Positions 12,688 through 20,752 of a stretch of 24,592 nucleotides of DNA are shown here, piece after piece. The DNA lies in the IMG/VR virus record IMGVR_UViG_3300048103_001001, positions 1 to 24,592 of that record; one strand, written 5' to 3'. The first letter of the stretch is position 1; each line of letters opens with the position of its first letter. Below the pieces are notes generated by a model. The model had not been told where the DNA came from, ran no database searches, and saw nothing but the letters and a program-made list of their open reading frames with translations. Source of the stretch: a virus. Made by a program: the position numbers and the translations under genes.

Positions 12688-13126
12688 AAAGAAAAAGCGA
12701 CAGATAACCAGATCTACAAAAGTAGAGCAGGATGGAATCAAGTTCGCCAGCAAGCTAGAACTTCATATGTATCGGTTGCTGAAAAAAAACAAAATAGATG
12801 CAGTTTATGAAGGCAAGACTTATGTTCTTATTGACGGTTTTGATTTTGACATGCCGTCGTATGAAAAAACAGCATCAAAAAAAGTTCTTCATGATCGCGG
12901 AAACAAGAAAGTGCTACCAATTAAATACACTCCTGACTTTGTAGATAAGCAAGAACCTTGCAGATTTATAATAGAATGTAAGGGCAATCCAAATGAGGCA
13001 TTCCCTATACGATGGAAGTTATTCAAAAGATTTTTAGCTCTTTCAGATAATAAGCCTGCATTATTTATGCCAAGGAATCAAAAAGACTGTCAGGAAGTTA
13101 TTGATTTATTAAATAAAATATTGTAA
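12668..13126 (+). CDS. PD-(D/E)XK endonuclease (DUF1064-like)
   Basis: A 152-residue basic protein with a T7 endonuclease I/DUF1064-type nuclease pattern. FASKLELHMYRLLKK carries the first acidic residue (E31). YTPDF carries D90, and IIECKG carries E103 and K105, completing the PD...ExK site. The N-terminus is very basic (GKKKKRQITRSTK), suited to DNA binding. The family includes phage endonucleases thought to cut branched DNA or digest host DNA; the precise substrate is unknown here. It is the last rightward gene and is followed by the hairpin terminator. Confidence 0.75.
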   Translation: MRKYSGKKKKRQITRSTKVEQDGIKFASKLELHMYRLLKKNKIDAVYEGKTYVLIDGFDFDMPSYEKTASKKVLHDRGNKKVLPIKYTPDFVDKQEPCRFIIECKGNPNEAFPIRWKLFKRFLALSDNKPALFMPRNQKDCQEVIDLLNKIL

Positions 13127-13169
13127 GTTTAAATTGTTATAGACAAACTGCCAAAGTTCGCTGGCTCAC

Positions 13170-13193
13170 AAAGCCACATCTTTGGCTTTTTTT
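13170..13193 (+). terminator. Intrinsic terminator at convergent junction
   Basis: AAAGCCA (13170-13176) pairs with TGGCTTT (13183-13189) around the loop CATCTT, and the strand continues as T through 13193. It lies 44 nt after the last rightward stop. The stop of the leftward gene (TAA, 13192-13194) uses the same T run. On the minus strand the hairpin lacks a long T run (only TTTG), so it mainly terminates rightward transcription. Confidence 0.75.
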
Positions 13194-16100
13194 ATTCAAT
13201 CAAGGGGGGTTTTCTACCTGTAATTATAGCCTTTCTTTCTGCATTATTAAACTTCTGATTTTTACCCATCATTTTTTTGAGCTGACTAAAGGCTAATTCA
13301 GGGTCCAGACCTATTCTTAAGTGAGACATATAAATTTCGCTAGCTCTTTTAAACTCAATATCATACTCCTCTTGAAAACTTTCAACGGAAGTTGACTCAT
13401 CTTCTCTTTTCTCAGCTCTATACTTAGATTTTATATCTTCGCTATTCTCATATATGTCTTTCATTTTAAAGTATAAAGACGTGTCAAGCTTTACTTCTGT
13501 TGTTCTAAAGCCTGTAAGAGAAATAATCTCGTTTTGAAAATCTTTCTCGTACATTCTTTTAAGTGTTCTATAGTATCCAGGAGTAGCAGATTCAGCCATA
13601 TGCATCACACCACTAACAAGTTTCTCAGCAAAATTGTCTTGTTTATACCATATGGGTTTTCCAGAATCAGTTTTCCCTGCCAGAGCTTCCCTAGATGATT
13701 TTCCTAAAACTTCTTCTTGAACAAAGGGAGCATAAAATTCATACACAGCTCCTGTTACTGCATCAAAAGCATTATCCGCGTTTAATCCTTCTTGAGTCAT
13801 TTTACTCATAAATGCGTATGGGTTATTTGCACTTACGTCTGTGTAGTAGAGTATATTATTTTCTACTTTCGAAGCTAAAATTCTATTGTTTCTCGACCAA
13901 GACGCAACTATGTTTCTCAAGTCTTTTGTCTTTTGCTCTTCATCATCACCCAAATCAAAAGCATCTAATATTCTATCACCTAATACTGTTGATGCAGTAA
14001 TAATTAGGCCTTGAAGCGAAGTAAATGTAGCTATTCTTTTTATTGCGTCAGCTTTAAGTTTTTTGTTACCACTGTTCATATTATCAATTGCTGACCCGTA
14101 TATATTAACAGTATTCCTTATCATTTCCGCTGGAAACTGTACAAAAGGACCAAGAACAGGCGTTCTTCCAATTTGTTTTATTTTTGTCGGCACCCTATCG
14201 TAGTTATTGTATTGATTTTTAATTTCATCCGAGGCTCTTTCAATTACTTGTTCTTGCTCGCTTTCAGTTAGTTTATCAAAAGGACGGTCAAAAAGAGCGT
14301 CTGCATAAAACTTTTTTCTCTGCTCATATGCTATTATTTTACCAACATCATCACCAGCCTGAAAAGTAGACTGCATAAATGTTGCCGCACCTTCTAAAAC
14401 GTCTCCAGCTGTTACTTTAGTAAATGGCACCTTAACTGGAATTTTATACAGAGATCTAATAAAATCTCTTGGCCTTTTAACTTCAAATCCAAAAAAACCT
14501 ACCTTCTTTTTTGATCCAGCCATTTCATAAGCCAAAGATGTGCTTGGATCTTTTATTCTGTCGTCTAATATAGATTCTATTGCACCAGCCTCTACATTTT
14601 GACCTATAATACCTGCTTTTTTGTACTCTACTATTTTCTGATTTACATCAGGTTGTTTAAGCCAAAAAGTCTTATAATCCTTGTGAGCCTGTATGATGCC
14701 GCTCAATGAATTTAAATCACCCCTCGTCCCAAGCATCCACAATGTTGATATGTAGTTTCTAAAATAAGAAGCAGGATTATATACCGTTAGCCACCCTTTT
14801 GTCAAGCCGTTTATATCTAGAAGTAAGTCAACAGTGCGCCCATAACTTTGCTTATTTTGCTTTGGTATTAATGCATCAATTGTTTCTTGTGATGCGAAAT
14901 ATCCATCAAGAATAGAGTATGCGCTACCTTTTATCTGTACAGTTCCTTGTGGTCTATTTTTTCTATCAAATATAAATTTGCCAAGGCCCTTATCAAGCAT
15001 GGCTTTTTGGTATCTAGAAGTGTTAAGAAGGTTTGATAGCTTTAAGTGAGTTAAGTAATAGCCTTCTGTTCCGCTTTCTATTTCTCCTAAAAACCCTCTA
15101 AGAGCTTTTGGTACATCTTTTCTTCTTTTTAATATTCCCTTTTTGAGCTTATACTCTCTTGAAAGAAATGTATCCCCACTTTGTTTCTCAAGTAAATCGT
15201 CGAGATATTTGTCCGCTTGTTCATCCAAGGCTTCCTCCAAAGACATTCCTTGTTCTTCTGCTATTACTTCTGATGCCTCTTGAATATACTCTGGATTCGC
15301 TAGTAAAAACTCCTTTGCCTGTGTTCTTGCCGCTGTTGTGGGTATGAAGTTTGGATTTTCAAAGGCTTCATACGCTCGTGTTATATATGTTCCTATATTA
15401 TCAGCAACGTTTTTAGCAGACTTTTTTGGCAAAACACCTAGATCTATTAGTTGTTGACTTAAGTTGTCAATGTTAGTTCTAGCTTTTTGCGACTCCAGTA
15501 TAAGTTTTGTATACTTTGTTGATTCCTGTTCTGTTATTTCCTCTCCTCTAAGCACCTTGTTAGCGACTATCTCAGCGTTTTGATCCTTTCCTGTCAGTTT
15601 GCCTATTTTCTTCAACGTATTGAGAGCTATGTAGCTTTCTGCACTAACGTTTCCTTTTGTTCTTTCCTGTTCATCACGGATAACCTTGTTGCCTCTCTTT
15701 GGGTCAAGTCCAACCTTCTTTTTGAGATTAGACAATGTTTTACCTAAATCCTTATACCTTTCAAAGAATGTTTTCTTTTGTGGCTCGGGCTGTTGTTCAA
15801 TATCATCAACACCTTGTCTTTGCTGTTGTTCACTATCATCAACACCTTGTCTTTGCTGTTGTTCAAGCTGTTCTTGAGATTGTTCAGGTGAGGCTTCTTT
15901 TGCTTGCTCTTTTTTCTCCAAAGAAAACTCATAACCTCGTTCTAAAGACCCTGTTTCTTTATTTTTCACGGTTACAGTTGCAGCTGCTCCTGTCTCCCCC
16001 TCTCTGACTTCAGAAACTCCTACTATTTCGAGGTTATCAAGAATGCCTTCTTCGTCTGCAATCTCGTAGCCCATTTCATTAATAACATCAGGGCTTTGTT

Positions 16101-17511
16101 CTCCGCCTGTTAATTTTTTTCCGTTTTTATACTTATTAAACTTCGTAGTTTTTACACCGTCTTTTTCTTCAACATCCGCATCAAAAGTGATAGCTTTTTC
16201 ACTGTCTTTTTTTTCTCTCACAGATTCAGCAAACTCTTTGTCATTAGTCTGTATCTTAACATCTTTAAGTTCATCAGAAGTTAAATTGTCAACAACCTTT
16301 TCAGCTTTTTCTTTTTCAACCAACTCTCCATTAATTGCATATTTAGAATCAACAGCTTTTGCGGACATCCCCTCAGCAATAACTCCAGGGACACCAATAA
16401 AACCTCCGATGCTCTCAAGAATTATGTCTTGCGCACTCAATTCCTGTCCTGATAAAACTTGGGCAGAGGCCTCCCCCACTCCTCCTGCCGCAACCTCTAA
16501 CCCTGCTTTAGCTGAAATACTAGCGACCCCTTTTGTTGGTAGACCTGCTGCAAACTTACCAAGTACACCTTCAACCACGCCTATGGTGGTTCCTCGTGTG
16601 AGTGCTCTTGAGACTATCCTGTCATACTTTTCTTCATCTTGTAAAACAGATAAAATGTTTTCAGGTGTCATTTCTTTTTCACCCAGCTCTTCTTTTAAAA
16701 ACTCTATAGAGCTGAGTGAGGCATCAAGCACATAGTTTGTTCCAAATCTGAACCCAAATGTAGCACCACCCAAAATACCAGCGGGTCCTCCTGGGATTCC
16801 AGCTACTGCCCCTGCCGCTGTTGCTTTAATTATGTCAATTGGGTTTTCCACCAAAGCTTTACCCGCAGCGACCGTGCTTGTTAATAAAACTTCTGGAACT
16901 ACTTGTGGAGCATCAGCTAATGCACGTATTCCAGCAGAAAACTCGTTGTATCCTTCTTTTTCGAGATTTTGTGCAGATTTTTGGTATTCTTTCATGTTTT
17001 CTGAAGGACCTATCTTTTCATATTCTCTGATTCCCTCAAAAAGCTTACGTGCGTCTTGTAGTGTTTCAACCTTATCGTTGATAATCATTGCGCCAACTTC
17101 CTCTGTAGCATAACCTTGTGAAATTCCTTGCGCTATAGAACGATCAACATCAACATCCATAGCCTCGAGCGCATAAATACCACTAGATGCCACTGGGGAC
17201 AATGGCGCGAGGATATTTGCCGCGATAGAGCCATAGTCTTTTATCTCAACTGGATCTTCATCAACTTCTTGTCCATCCGAAGAAACCTCCAAAGACGTTG
17301 AATCCGTATCGTCTTTTTTTTTTATATCTTCAGCGTAGTACTTAGAGCTGAATGAGTCATAGTCTTTTGTGTATAATCCATCCTTGGAAACCACATCATA
17401 CACTTTCTGCTTATAAGAGTCGTCTTCTAATTGCTTAGAAAACTCATCAAAGGATTTAGTGTAATATCCCTTATCACTTAATTCTCTGTATAGTTTTTGC
17501 AGTTCATCCAT
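13192..17511 (-). CDS. Large internal virion / ejection protein (T7 gp16-like by position)
   Basis: A 1439-residue virion-type protein. Residues 1-60 contain two copies of a G-[YL]-YTK-x-[FY]-D-x-F-S motif (15-27 and 45-57), as in large virion proteins of Bacteroidota phages. Residues 228-256 are Gly/Ala-rich (ATAAGAVAGIPGGPAGILGG), possibly membrane-inserting. An acidic Gln-rich linker lies near residue 550 with two 11-residue repeats. Near 910, NPASYFRNYISTLWML resembles a segment of phage polyvalent proteins (LPD38-like, from memory). No lysozyme or transglycosylase site is seen, unlike T7 gp16. Size and last place in a three-gene set suggest an ejected DNA-injection protein; this is inference. 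Confidence 0.65.
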   Translation of the reverse strand: MDELQKLYRELSDKGYYTKSFDEFSKQLEDDSYKQKVYDVVSKDGLYTKDYDSFSSKYYAEDIKKKDDTDSTSLEVSSDGQEVDEDPVEIKDYGSIAANILAPLSPVASSGIYALEAMDVDVDRSIAQGISQGYATEEVGAMIINDKVETLQDARKLFEGIREYEKIGPSENMKEYQKSAQNLEKEGYNEFSAGIRALADAPQVVPEVLLTSTVAAGKALVENPIDIIKATAAGAVAGIPGGPAGILGGATFGFRFGTNYVLDASLSSIEFLKEELGEKEMTPENILSVLQDEEKYDRIVSRALTRGTTIGVVEGVLGKFAAGLPTKGVASISAKAGLEVAAGGVGEASAQVLSGQELSAQDIILESIGGFIGVPGVIAEGMSAKAVDSKYAINGELVEKEKAEKVVDNLTSDELKDVKIQTNDKEFAESVREKKDSEKAITFDADVEEKDGVKTTKFNKYKNGKKLTGGEQSPDVINEMGYEIADEEGILDNLEIVGVSEVREGETGAAATVTVKNKETGSLERGYEFSLEKKEQAKEASPEQSQEQLEQQQRQGVDDSEQQQRQGVDDIEQQPEPQKKTFFERYKDLGKTLSNLKKKVGLDPKRGNKVIRDEQERTKGNVSAESYIALNTLKKIGKLTGKDQNAEIVANKVLRGEEITEQESTKYTKLILESQKARTNIDNLSQQLIDLGVLPKKSAKNVADNIGTYITRAYEAFENPNFIPTTAARTQAKEFLLANPEYIQEASEVIAEEQGMSLEEALDEQADKYLDDLLEKQSGDTFLSREYKLKKGILKRRKDVPKALRGFLGEIESGTEGYYLTHLKLSNLLNTSRYQKAMLDKGLGKFIFDRKNRPQGTVQIKGSAYSILDGYFASQETIDALIPKQNKQSYGRTVDLLLDINGLTKGWLTVYNPASYFRNYISTLWMLGTRGDLNSLSGIIQAHKDYKTFWLKQPDVNQKIVEYKKAGIIGQNVEAGAIESILDDRIKDPSTSLAYEMAGSKKKVGFFGFEVKRPRDFIRSLYKIPVKVPFTKVTAGDVLEGAATFMQSTFQAGDDVGKIIAYEQRKKFYADALFDRPFDKLTESEQEQVIERASDEIKNQYNNYDRVPTKIKQIGRTPVLGPFVQFPAEMIRNTVNIYGSAIDNMNSGNKKLKADAIKRIATFTSLQGLIITASTVLGDRILDAFDLGDDEEQKTKDLRNIVASWSRNNRILASKVENNILYYTDVSANNPYAFMSKMTQEGLNADNAFDAVTGAVYEFYAPFVQEEVLGKSSREALAGKTDSGKPIWYKQDNFAEKLVSGVMHMAESATPGYYRTLKRMYEKDFQNEIISLTGFRTTEVKLDTSLYFKMKDIYENSEDIKSKYRAEKREDESTSVESFQEEYDIEFKRASEIYMSHLRIGLDPELAFSQLKKMMGKNQKFNNAERKAIITGRKPPLIE
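15791..15868 (-). repeat. 33-bp tandem repeat in the large virion gene
   Basis: Two 33-bp units (starting 15791 and 15824 on the plus strand) plus a partial third encode QQQRQGVDDSE and QQQRQGVDDIE and then QQ. The repeat is codon-phased and lies in a Gln/Glu-rich, probably flexible linker. Copy number is likely to vary between related phages. Confidence 0.75.
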
Positions 17512-17518
17512 ATTATAA

Positions 17519-18973
17519 CTAATCTAATATTCCTGACTCAGACTCGGAATTAGGGGGTTGACTAAAAGTAGGCGTATTGTAGTAAGTGTCTTTGTCGACA
17601 GATCTTGTTTCCAATCCAATTTTAGTTCTTATTCTATTGTTTAGCTCAAAAGCTCTTTTTTCAAGAGTCACAAATTCCTCAATTGTTTTTGTTTTTTGCT
17701 CTCCTGTTTTAGTTCTACCAGATTCGTTTTCATCGGTAATAGTGTATTGTACTTTTACCTGGTCTCCATATTTGTCATTCTCTTTATAGGCTACTACTTT
17801 TATATTAGTAATATTTTGGCTCCTTTGACCTAATATTGTGTTATACTTAAGCTCATCATTTAAGTTGGCGCTAAGTATAACGTTATCTTTCATGTAATAC
17901 TCTATTCTTTTCCCTTCTCCAGAAGTGTCCATTTCATCTGTTATGTAAGAAACTGTATAAGGCAGGTCTTCTTTGTCTTCTAATTGTTTTCTTCTTAACT
18001 GTTCAAGTCTTAAGCCATACGTTTTATCTTTTAAATCCAAATCCTTAAAAGATACTTCGTCTTTTATTTGTTTGTTTTTGAGATCGGCTATCATATATTC
18101 TTCTTGTCGCTCAAAAATCTGTTCCCTCAGTTGTTTTCCATTTAAAAGTTTGCCGTTTCTGATTGTATATTCTATATCGAGTTGATCTGCCTTATCAATA
18201 GCTTCATTATCAGAAGTAATATCCATATTGGCTCTAAGCTGAGCCAAGGCCTCTGGCTCCAGTTCGCCTTCATTAGAAAGCAATGTAGAGATTACAAAGC
18301 CTCCAGATTTGTCAATAAAATTACTATTTTTTCCAAGTGATTCTATCGTGTTTTTTGCTACATCATAAGGATCTGTTTTGTCAAAAGGTTGTGTTATTGA
18401 AACAGCATCACCCCACTTTATTTTGTCAGAAATAAGATTACCATCATCATCCCTTATAGTAGAGATGTTAGTTAAAAATCCTTTTTCGTCAAGACCAGGA
18501 GTTCCTGTTTTGAACATTGCATCAATACGCTTTGCATTTTCAATCATAACAGCGCTTGCGTCATCTCCTTTTTCGATAAAGGTTGACCCGTAGCTTACTA
18601 GTTGTTCAATGTTCGAAGTATAAGCAGTTACTTCCCCTTTAAGCTTTGCCATTGTGGTGAAATACTTCATTCTATCTTTATCCTTCAGATATTGCTGAGT
18701 CGCTTCGTTCGCTTTCGTTTTCATAAGCTCACCAACCTTTGCACTGTAAGCATCAAGGTTTTGCAGTCCAGAATTATCAAATGACGCATGAACAACATCT
18801 GGGTTTTCTGCTATCATCTTCATTTGAAAATCCTCTTCCTCTTTCTTGATCTTTCTGTCTACTGCCTCTTGCTCCTTTTGAAGCTTTACAGCATCCATAG
18901 CCAAGGCTCCAAAATCAAAATCCTTTTCCCTTCCGTATTGTAATGCTTCGTATTGTGCTGTATTTTGTGCCAT
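17519..18973 (-). CDS. Virion protein (T7 gp15-like by position)
   Basis: A 484-residue, mostly helical and charged protein. The start (AQNTAQYEALQYGREKDFDF) is followed by a long coiled-coil-like region (KLQKEQEAVDRKIKKEEEDF) and later by further helices (QLREQIFERQEEYMIADLKN). The C-terminus is polar (FSQPPNSESESGILD). It starts within a TAATG overlap with the gp14-like gene and ends 7 nt before the large gp16-like gene. By order and character it is the best candidate for the middle ejection protein; it is shorter than T7 gp15 (747 residues), and no direct sequence motif proves the assignment. Confidence 0.58.
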   Translation of the reverse strand: MAQNTAQYEALQYGREKDFDFGALAMDAVKLQKEQEAVDRKIKKEEEDFQMKMIAENPDVVHASFDNSGLQNLDAYSAKVGELMKTKANEATQQYLKDKDRMKYFTTMAKLKGEVTAYTSNIEQLVSYGSTFIEKGDDASAVMIENAKRIDAMFKTGTPGLDEKGFLTNISTIRDDDGNLISDKIKWGDAVSITQPFDKTDPYDVAKNTIESLGKNSNFIDKSGGFVISTLLSNEGELEPEALAQLRANMDITSDNEAIDKADQLDIEYTIRNGKLLNGKQLREQIFERQEEYMIADLKNKQIKDEVSFKDLDLKDKTYGLRLEQLRRKQLEDKEDLPYTVSYITDEMDTSGEGKRIEYYMKDNVILSANLNDELKYNTILGQRSQNITNIKVVAYKENDKYGDQVKVQYTITDENESGRTKTGEQKTKTIEEFVTLEKRAFELNNRIRTKIGLETRSVDKDTYYNTPTFSQPPNSESESGILD

Positions 18974-19716
18974 TAAATAGGATATAAATTTGTATTTGCC
19001 GTCAGTGCAGGAAATTGATTAGCATTTGCTCCCATAAATCCAGAACCCGAAGTAGGAGGGATATAAGGATTAGGATTGACAGCACTAGATTGCTGAGCAC
19101 TTTGAAGTGTAGTGTTATCAGTCAATGTTTTATACACCTCTTGTACACCTCTCGACTTCACCTCCGCATTAGAACCTCCATCTCCGCCTCCATCTCCGCC
19201 TCCATCTCCATCAAAAAGACCTGCTTGGCCAGCGGCAACTGCTGTTTTAGCTAGTCCCATTGCTCCTTGCATCATTTGATTTGAACCTTGAGACATTTCT
19301 GCTCCTAATCCAGCTACAGCTCCAGTCTCTCTAGCCTCTTGAATCTGCCTCATTCTTACTTGATCCTGAGCGCCCATTCTTTCAATCATCATTTGCTGTT
19401 GGTCTAACGAAGCTGCCGTCCTTTGATCAGTGACATCACTAATCATTTCTTGTCTACCAAGACCACCAACAAGACCTCTTACGCCAGCGCCTTGCAATGC
19501 ATCAACAGATGTAGAAAAACGTCTAGCTTGTTCTTGTGATCTAAGCTCAGCTCCCAGTGTAGCCACCCTCATGCCTTTTGTTGCGTTTTTTAGGTCTTGT
19601 CGTCTAAAACGATCTAAAGCCTTCTTGGCTTTTCTTCTTCTAGAATAACCACTGACCGCTTGTCCAAGCGATGCGACTGCTGATATAATAATAGGAATTG
19701 CTACTGCTGCTGGCAT
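18973..19716 (-). CDS. Virion protein with membrane segment (T7 gp14-like by position)
   Basis: A 247-residue protein. Residues 2-20 form a hydrophobic N-terminal segment (PAAVAIPIIISAVASLGQAV), followed by a basic helix (GYSRRRKAKKALDRFRRQDL) and Ala/Gln/Met-rich helices (QMMIERMGAQDQVRMRQIQE). A GDGG repeat lies near residue 172 and the C-terminus is Pro/Asn-rich. A short internal virion protein with a hydrophobic start, coded first in a set with two long helical proteins, resembles T7 gp14, which inserts in the outer membrane to form the ejection channel. The assignment rests on order and composition. Confidence 0.6.
   Translation of the reverse strand: MPAAVAIPIIISAVASLGQAVSGYSRRRKAKKALDRFRRQDLKNATKGMRVATLGAELRSQEQARRFSTSVDALQGAGVRGLVGGLGRQEMISDVTDQRTAASLDQQQMMIERMGAQDQVRMRQIQEARETGAVAGLGAEMSQGSNQMMQGAMGLAKTAVAAGQAGLFDGDGGGDGGGDGGSNAEVKSRGVQEVYKTLTDNTTLQSAQQSSAVNPNPYIPPTSGSGFMGANANQFPALTANTNLYPI
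19174..19210 (-). repeat. 12-bp tandem repeat (GDGG)
   Basis: Three units of CCTCCATCTCCG on the plus strand encode Gly-Asp-Gly-Gly repeats in the gp14-like protein, giving a flexible, acidic, glycine-rich linker. Codon-phased; no other role is suggested. Confidence 0.7.
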
Positions 19717-19729
19717 AATAATATTTTTA

Positions 19730-19737
19730 CAAATATA
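19730..19737 (-). promoter_or_regulatory. Perfect -7 box before the gp14-like gene
   Basis: On the minus strand TATATTTG matches the Bacteroidota -7 consensus TAnnTTTG exactly and lies 13 nt before the ATG. A -33 box is weak: TTTC at 19761-19764 with a 23-bp spacer. It occupies the only longer gap (28 nt) in this late cluster and could give the ejection-protein genes their own transcript. Confidence 0.42.
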
Positions 19738-19744
19738 CTGATTT

Positions 19745-20740
19745 TTAAGGGAAGCTCTTGGAAACTTCGCTATTCACGGAAAATACTTCCACTTTTTCAG
19801 TGCTATTATTGGTTAGTTTTATTTTTGCGAAATATCCTTTTAATCCAAAGCTCTCCGCAACAGAATCTTTGGCGGCATACCAGAATCCATTTGTTCCAAA
19901 CGAAGCTGATAGATGTCCGATGTTCGTTGCAACTGCAACATTTACAACTAGCAGGCTGTTACTGTCAGTTGTAATCGTAGTTATTTTACCAATCTTGTAA
20001 TTTGTTCCATTCGATATTTGATGATACAAAACATCTCCTATGTTTACATTTGATGGTATAGATGAAAACTTAATAGCAACAGAGTTTGCTGTTTTAGTAC
20101 CAGACATATTTGATCCAATACCAGCAACAGAAAGAAGCTCAGTATTCGCTAGATCATTTTCATCTCTTCTTATATAGGCATAATTAAAACCTTCTTTCTC
20201 TTCAAAAGATGTTTTATTTATATGTCCTGTGTCTAAGTCGGTTGTTATTGTTACGTCAAAGTCTTTTGTGTCTCCCTCTATCTCTATCGTCTTGAATATT
20301 TTCACATCACTCGGTCCGTCATTTACAACAAACTCAAGCTCTGTGTCGTATCTTGTCTCGTAATATGTATTCCTGTTGTTTTCGTTTGCATGATGCTTGT
20401 AGAGCTGACCATTTTTAAATGTAAAAAAGTCACCATTCATGTTTACCATAGACTCAGGAATCCAGGAGTGAAAACTTGTCCATCCATTTACATACTCGCT
20501 AAATGTCAAAGTGTTGTCCTCGGCATAGGTCTGAGTAGGGTTGGGCATTGTAGGAGCCGTAGCATTTACAATAGTCTTTGATACACCACTAGGCAATGAG
20601 TTTACAGGACACGTGTCAGATAAGTATTTTTCAATATAATCTGGCTGCCCAGAAACGTTAGCCTTGGTAATATTAGTCGGCTTACCATTGACGTATTTTC
20701 TAAGTGTTTTAACTGTTTTATATCCTGATCTATACTTCAT
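19745..20740 (-). CDS. Probable tail-associated structural protein
   Basis: A 331-residue protein. The segment FSEYVNGWTSFHSWIPESMV, followed by FFTFKNGQLYKHHANENNRN (about residues 78-125), resembles the WxSFHSxxP...FYTFKNGQLWxHN motif found in tail or ring structural proteins of Bacteroidota phages, including crAss-like phages, as I recall. Later parts are beta-rich (VAIKFSSIPSNVNIGDVLY, LLVVNVAVATNIGHLSA) and read like a binding or assembly domain. It starts after a perfect -7-like box and is coded between the fibre and the ejection genes, so a tail tube, hub or stabilising role is likely, though not proven. Confidence 0.6.
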   Translation of the reverse strand: MKYRSGYKTVKTLRKYVNGKPTNITKANVSGQPDYIEKYLSDTCPVNSLPSGVSKTIVNATAPTMPNPTQTYAEDNTLTFSEYVNGWTSFHSWIPESMVNMNGDFFTFKNGQLYKHHANENNRNTYYETRYDTELEFVVNDGPSDVKIFKTIEIEGDTKDFDVTITTDLDTGHINKTSFEEKEGFNYAYIRRDENDLANTELLSVAGIGSNMSGTKTANSVAIKFSSIPSNVNIGDVLYHQISNGTNYKIGKITTITTDSNSLLVVNVAVATNIGHLSASFGTNGFWYAAKDSVAESFGLKGYFAKIKLTNNSTEKVEVFSVNSEVSKSFP

Positions 20741-20744
20741 ACTG

Positions 20745-20752
20745 CAAATTTA
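20745..20752 (-). promoter_or_regulatory. -7-like box overlapping a stop codon
   Basis: TAAATTTG on the minus strand matches TAnnTTTG exactly; its TAA is the stop of the fibre gene and the next ATG is only 4 nt away. If used, transcription would start near the ATG, giving an almost leaderless message. I find no TTG about 20 bp upstream, so it may be chance. Confidence 0.25.

Noticed and set aside
16187-16735. A 182-codon open frame on the plus strand
   Set aside because: It is antisense to the long virion gene, is Ser/Pro/Leu-rich as expected for the complement of an acidic Ala/Glu-rich coding region, and has no operon context.
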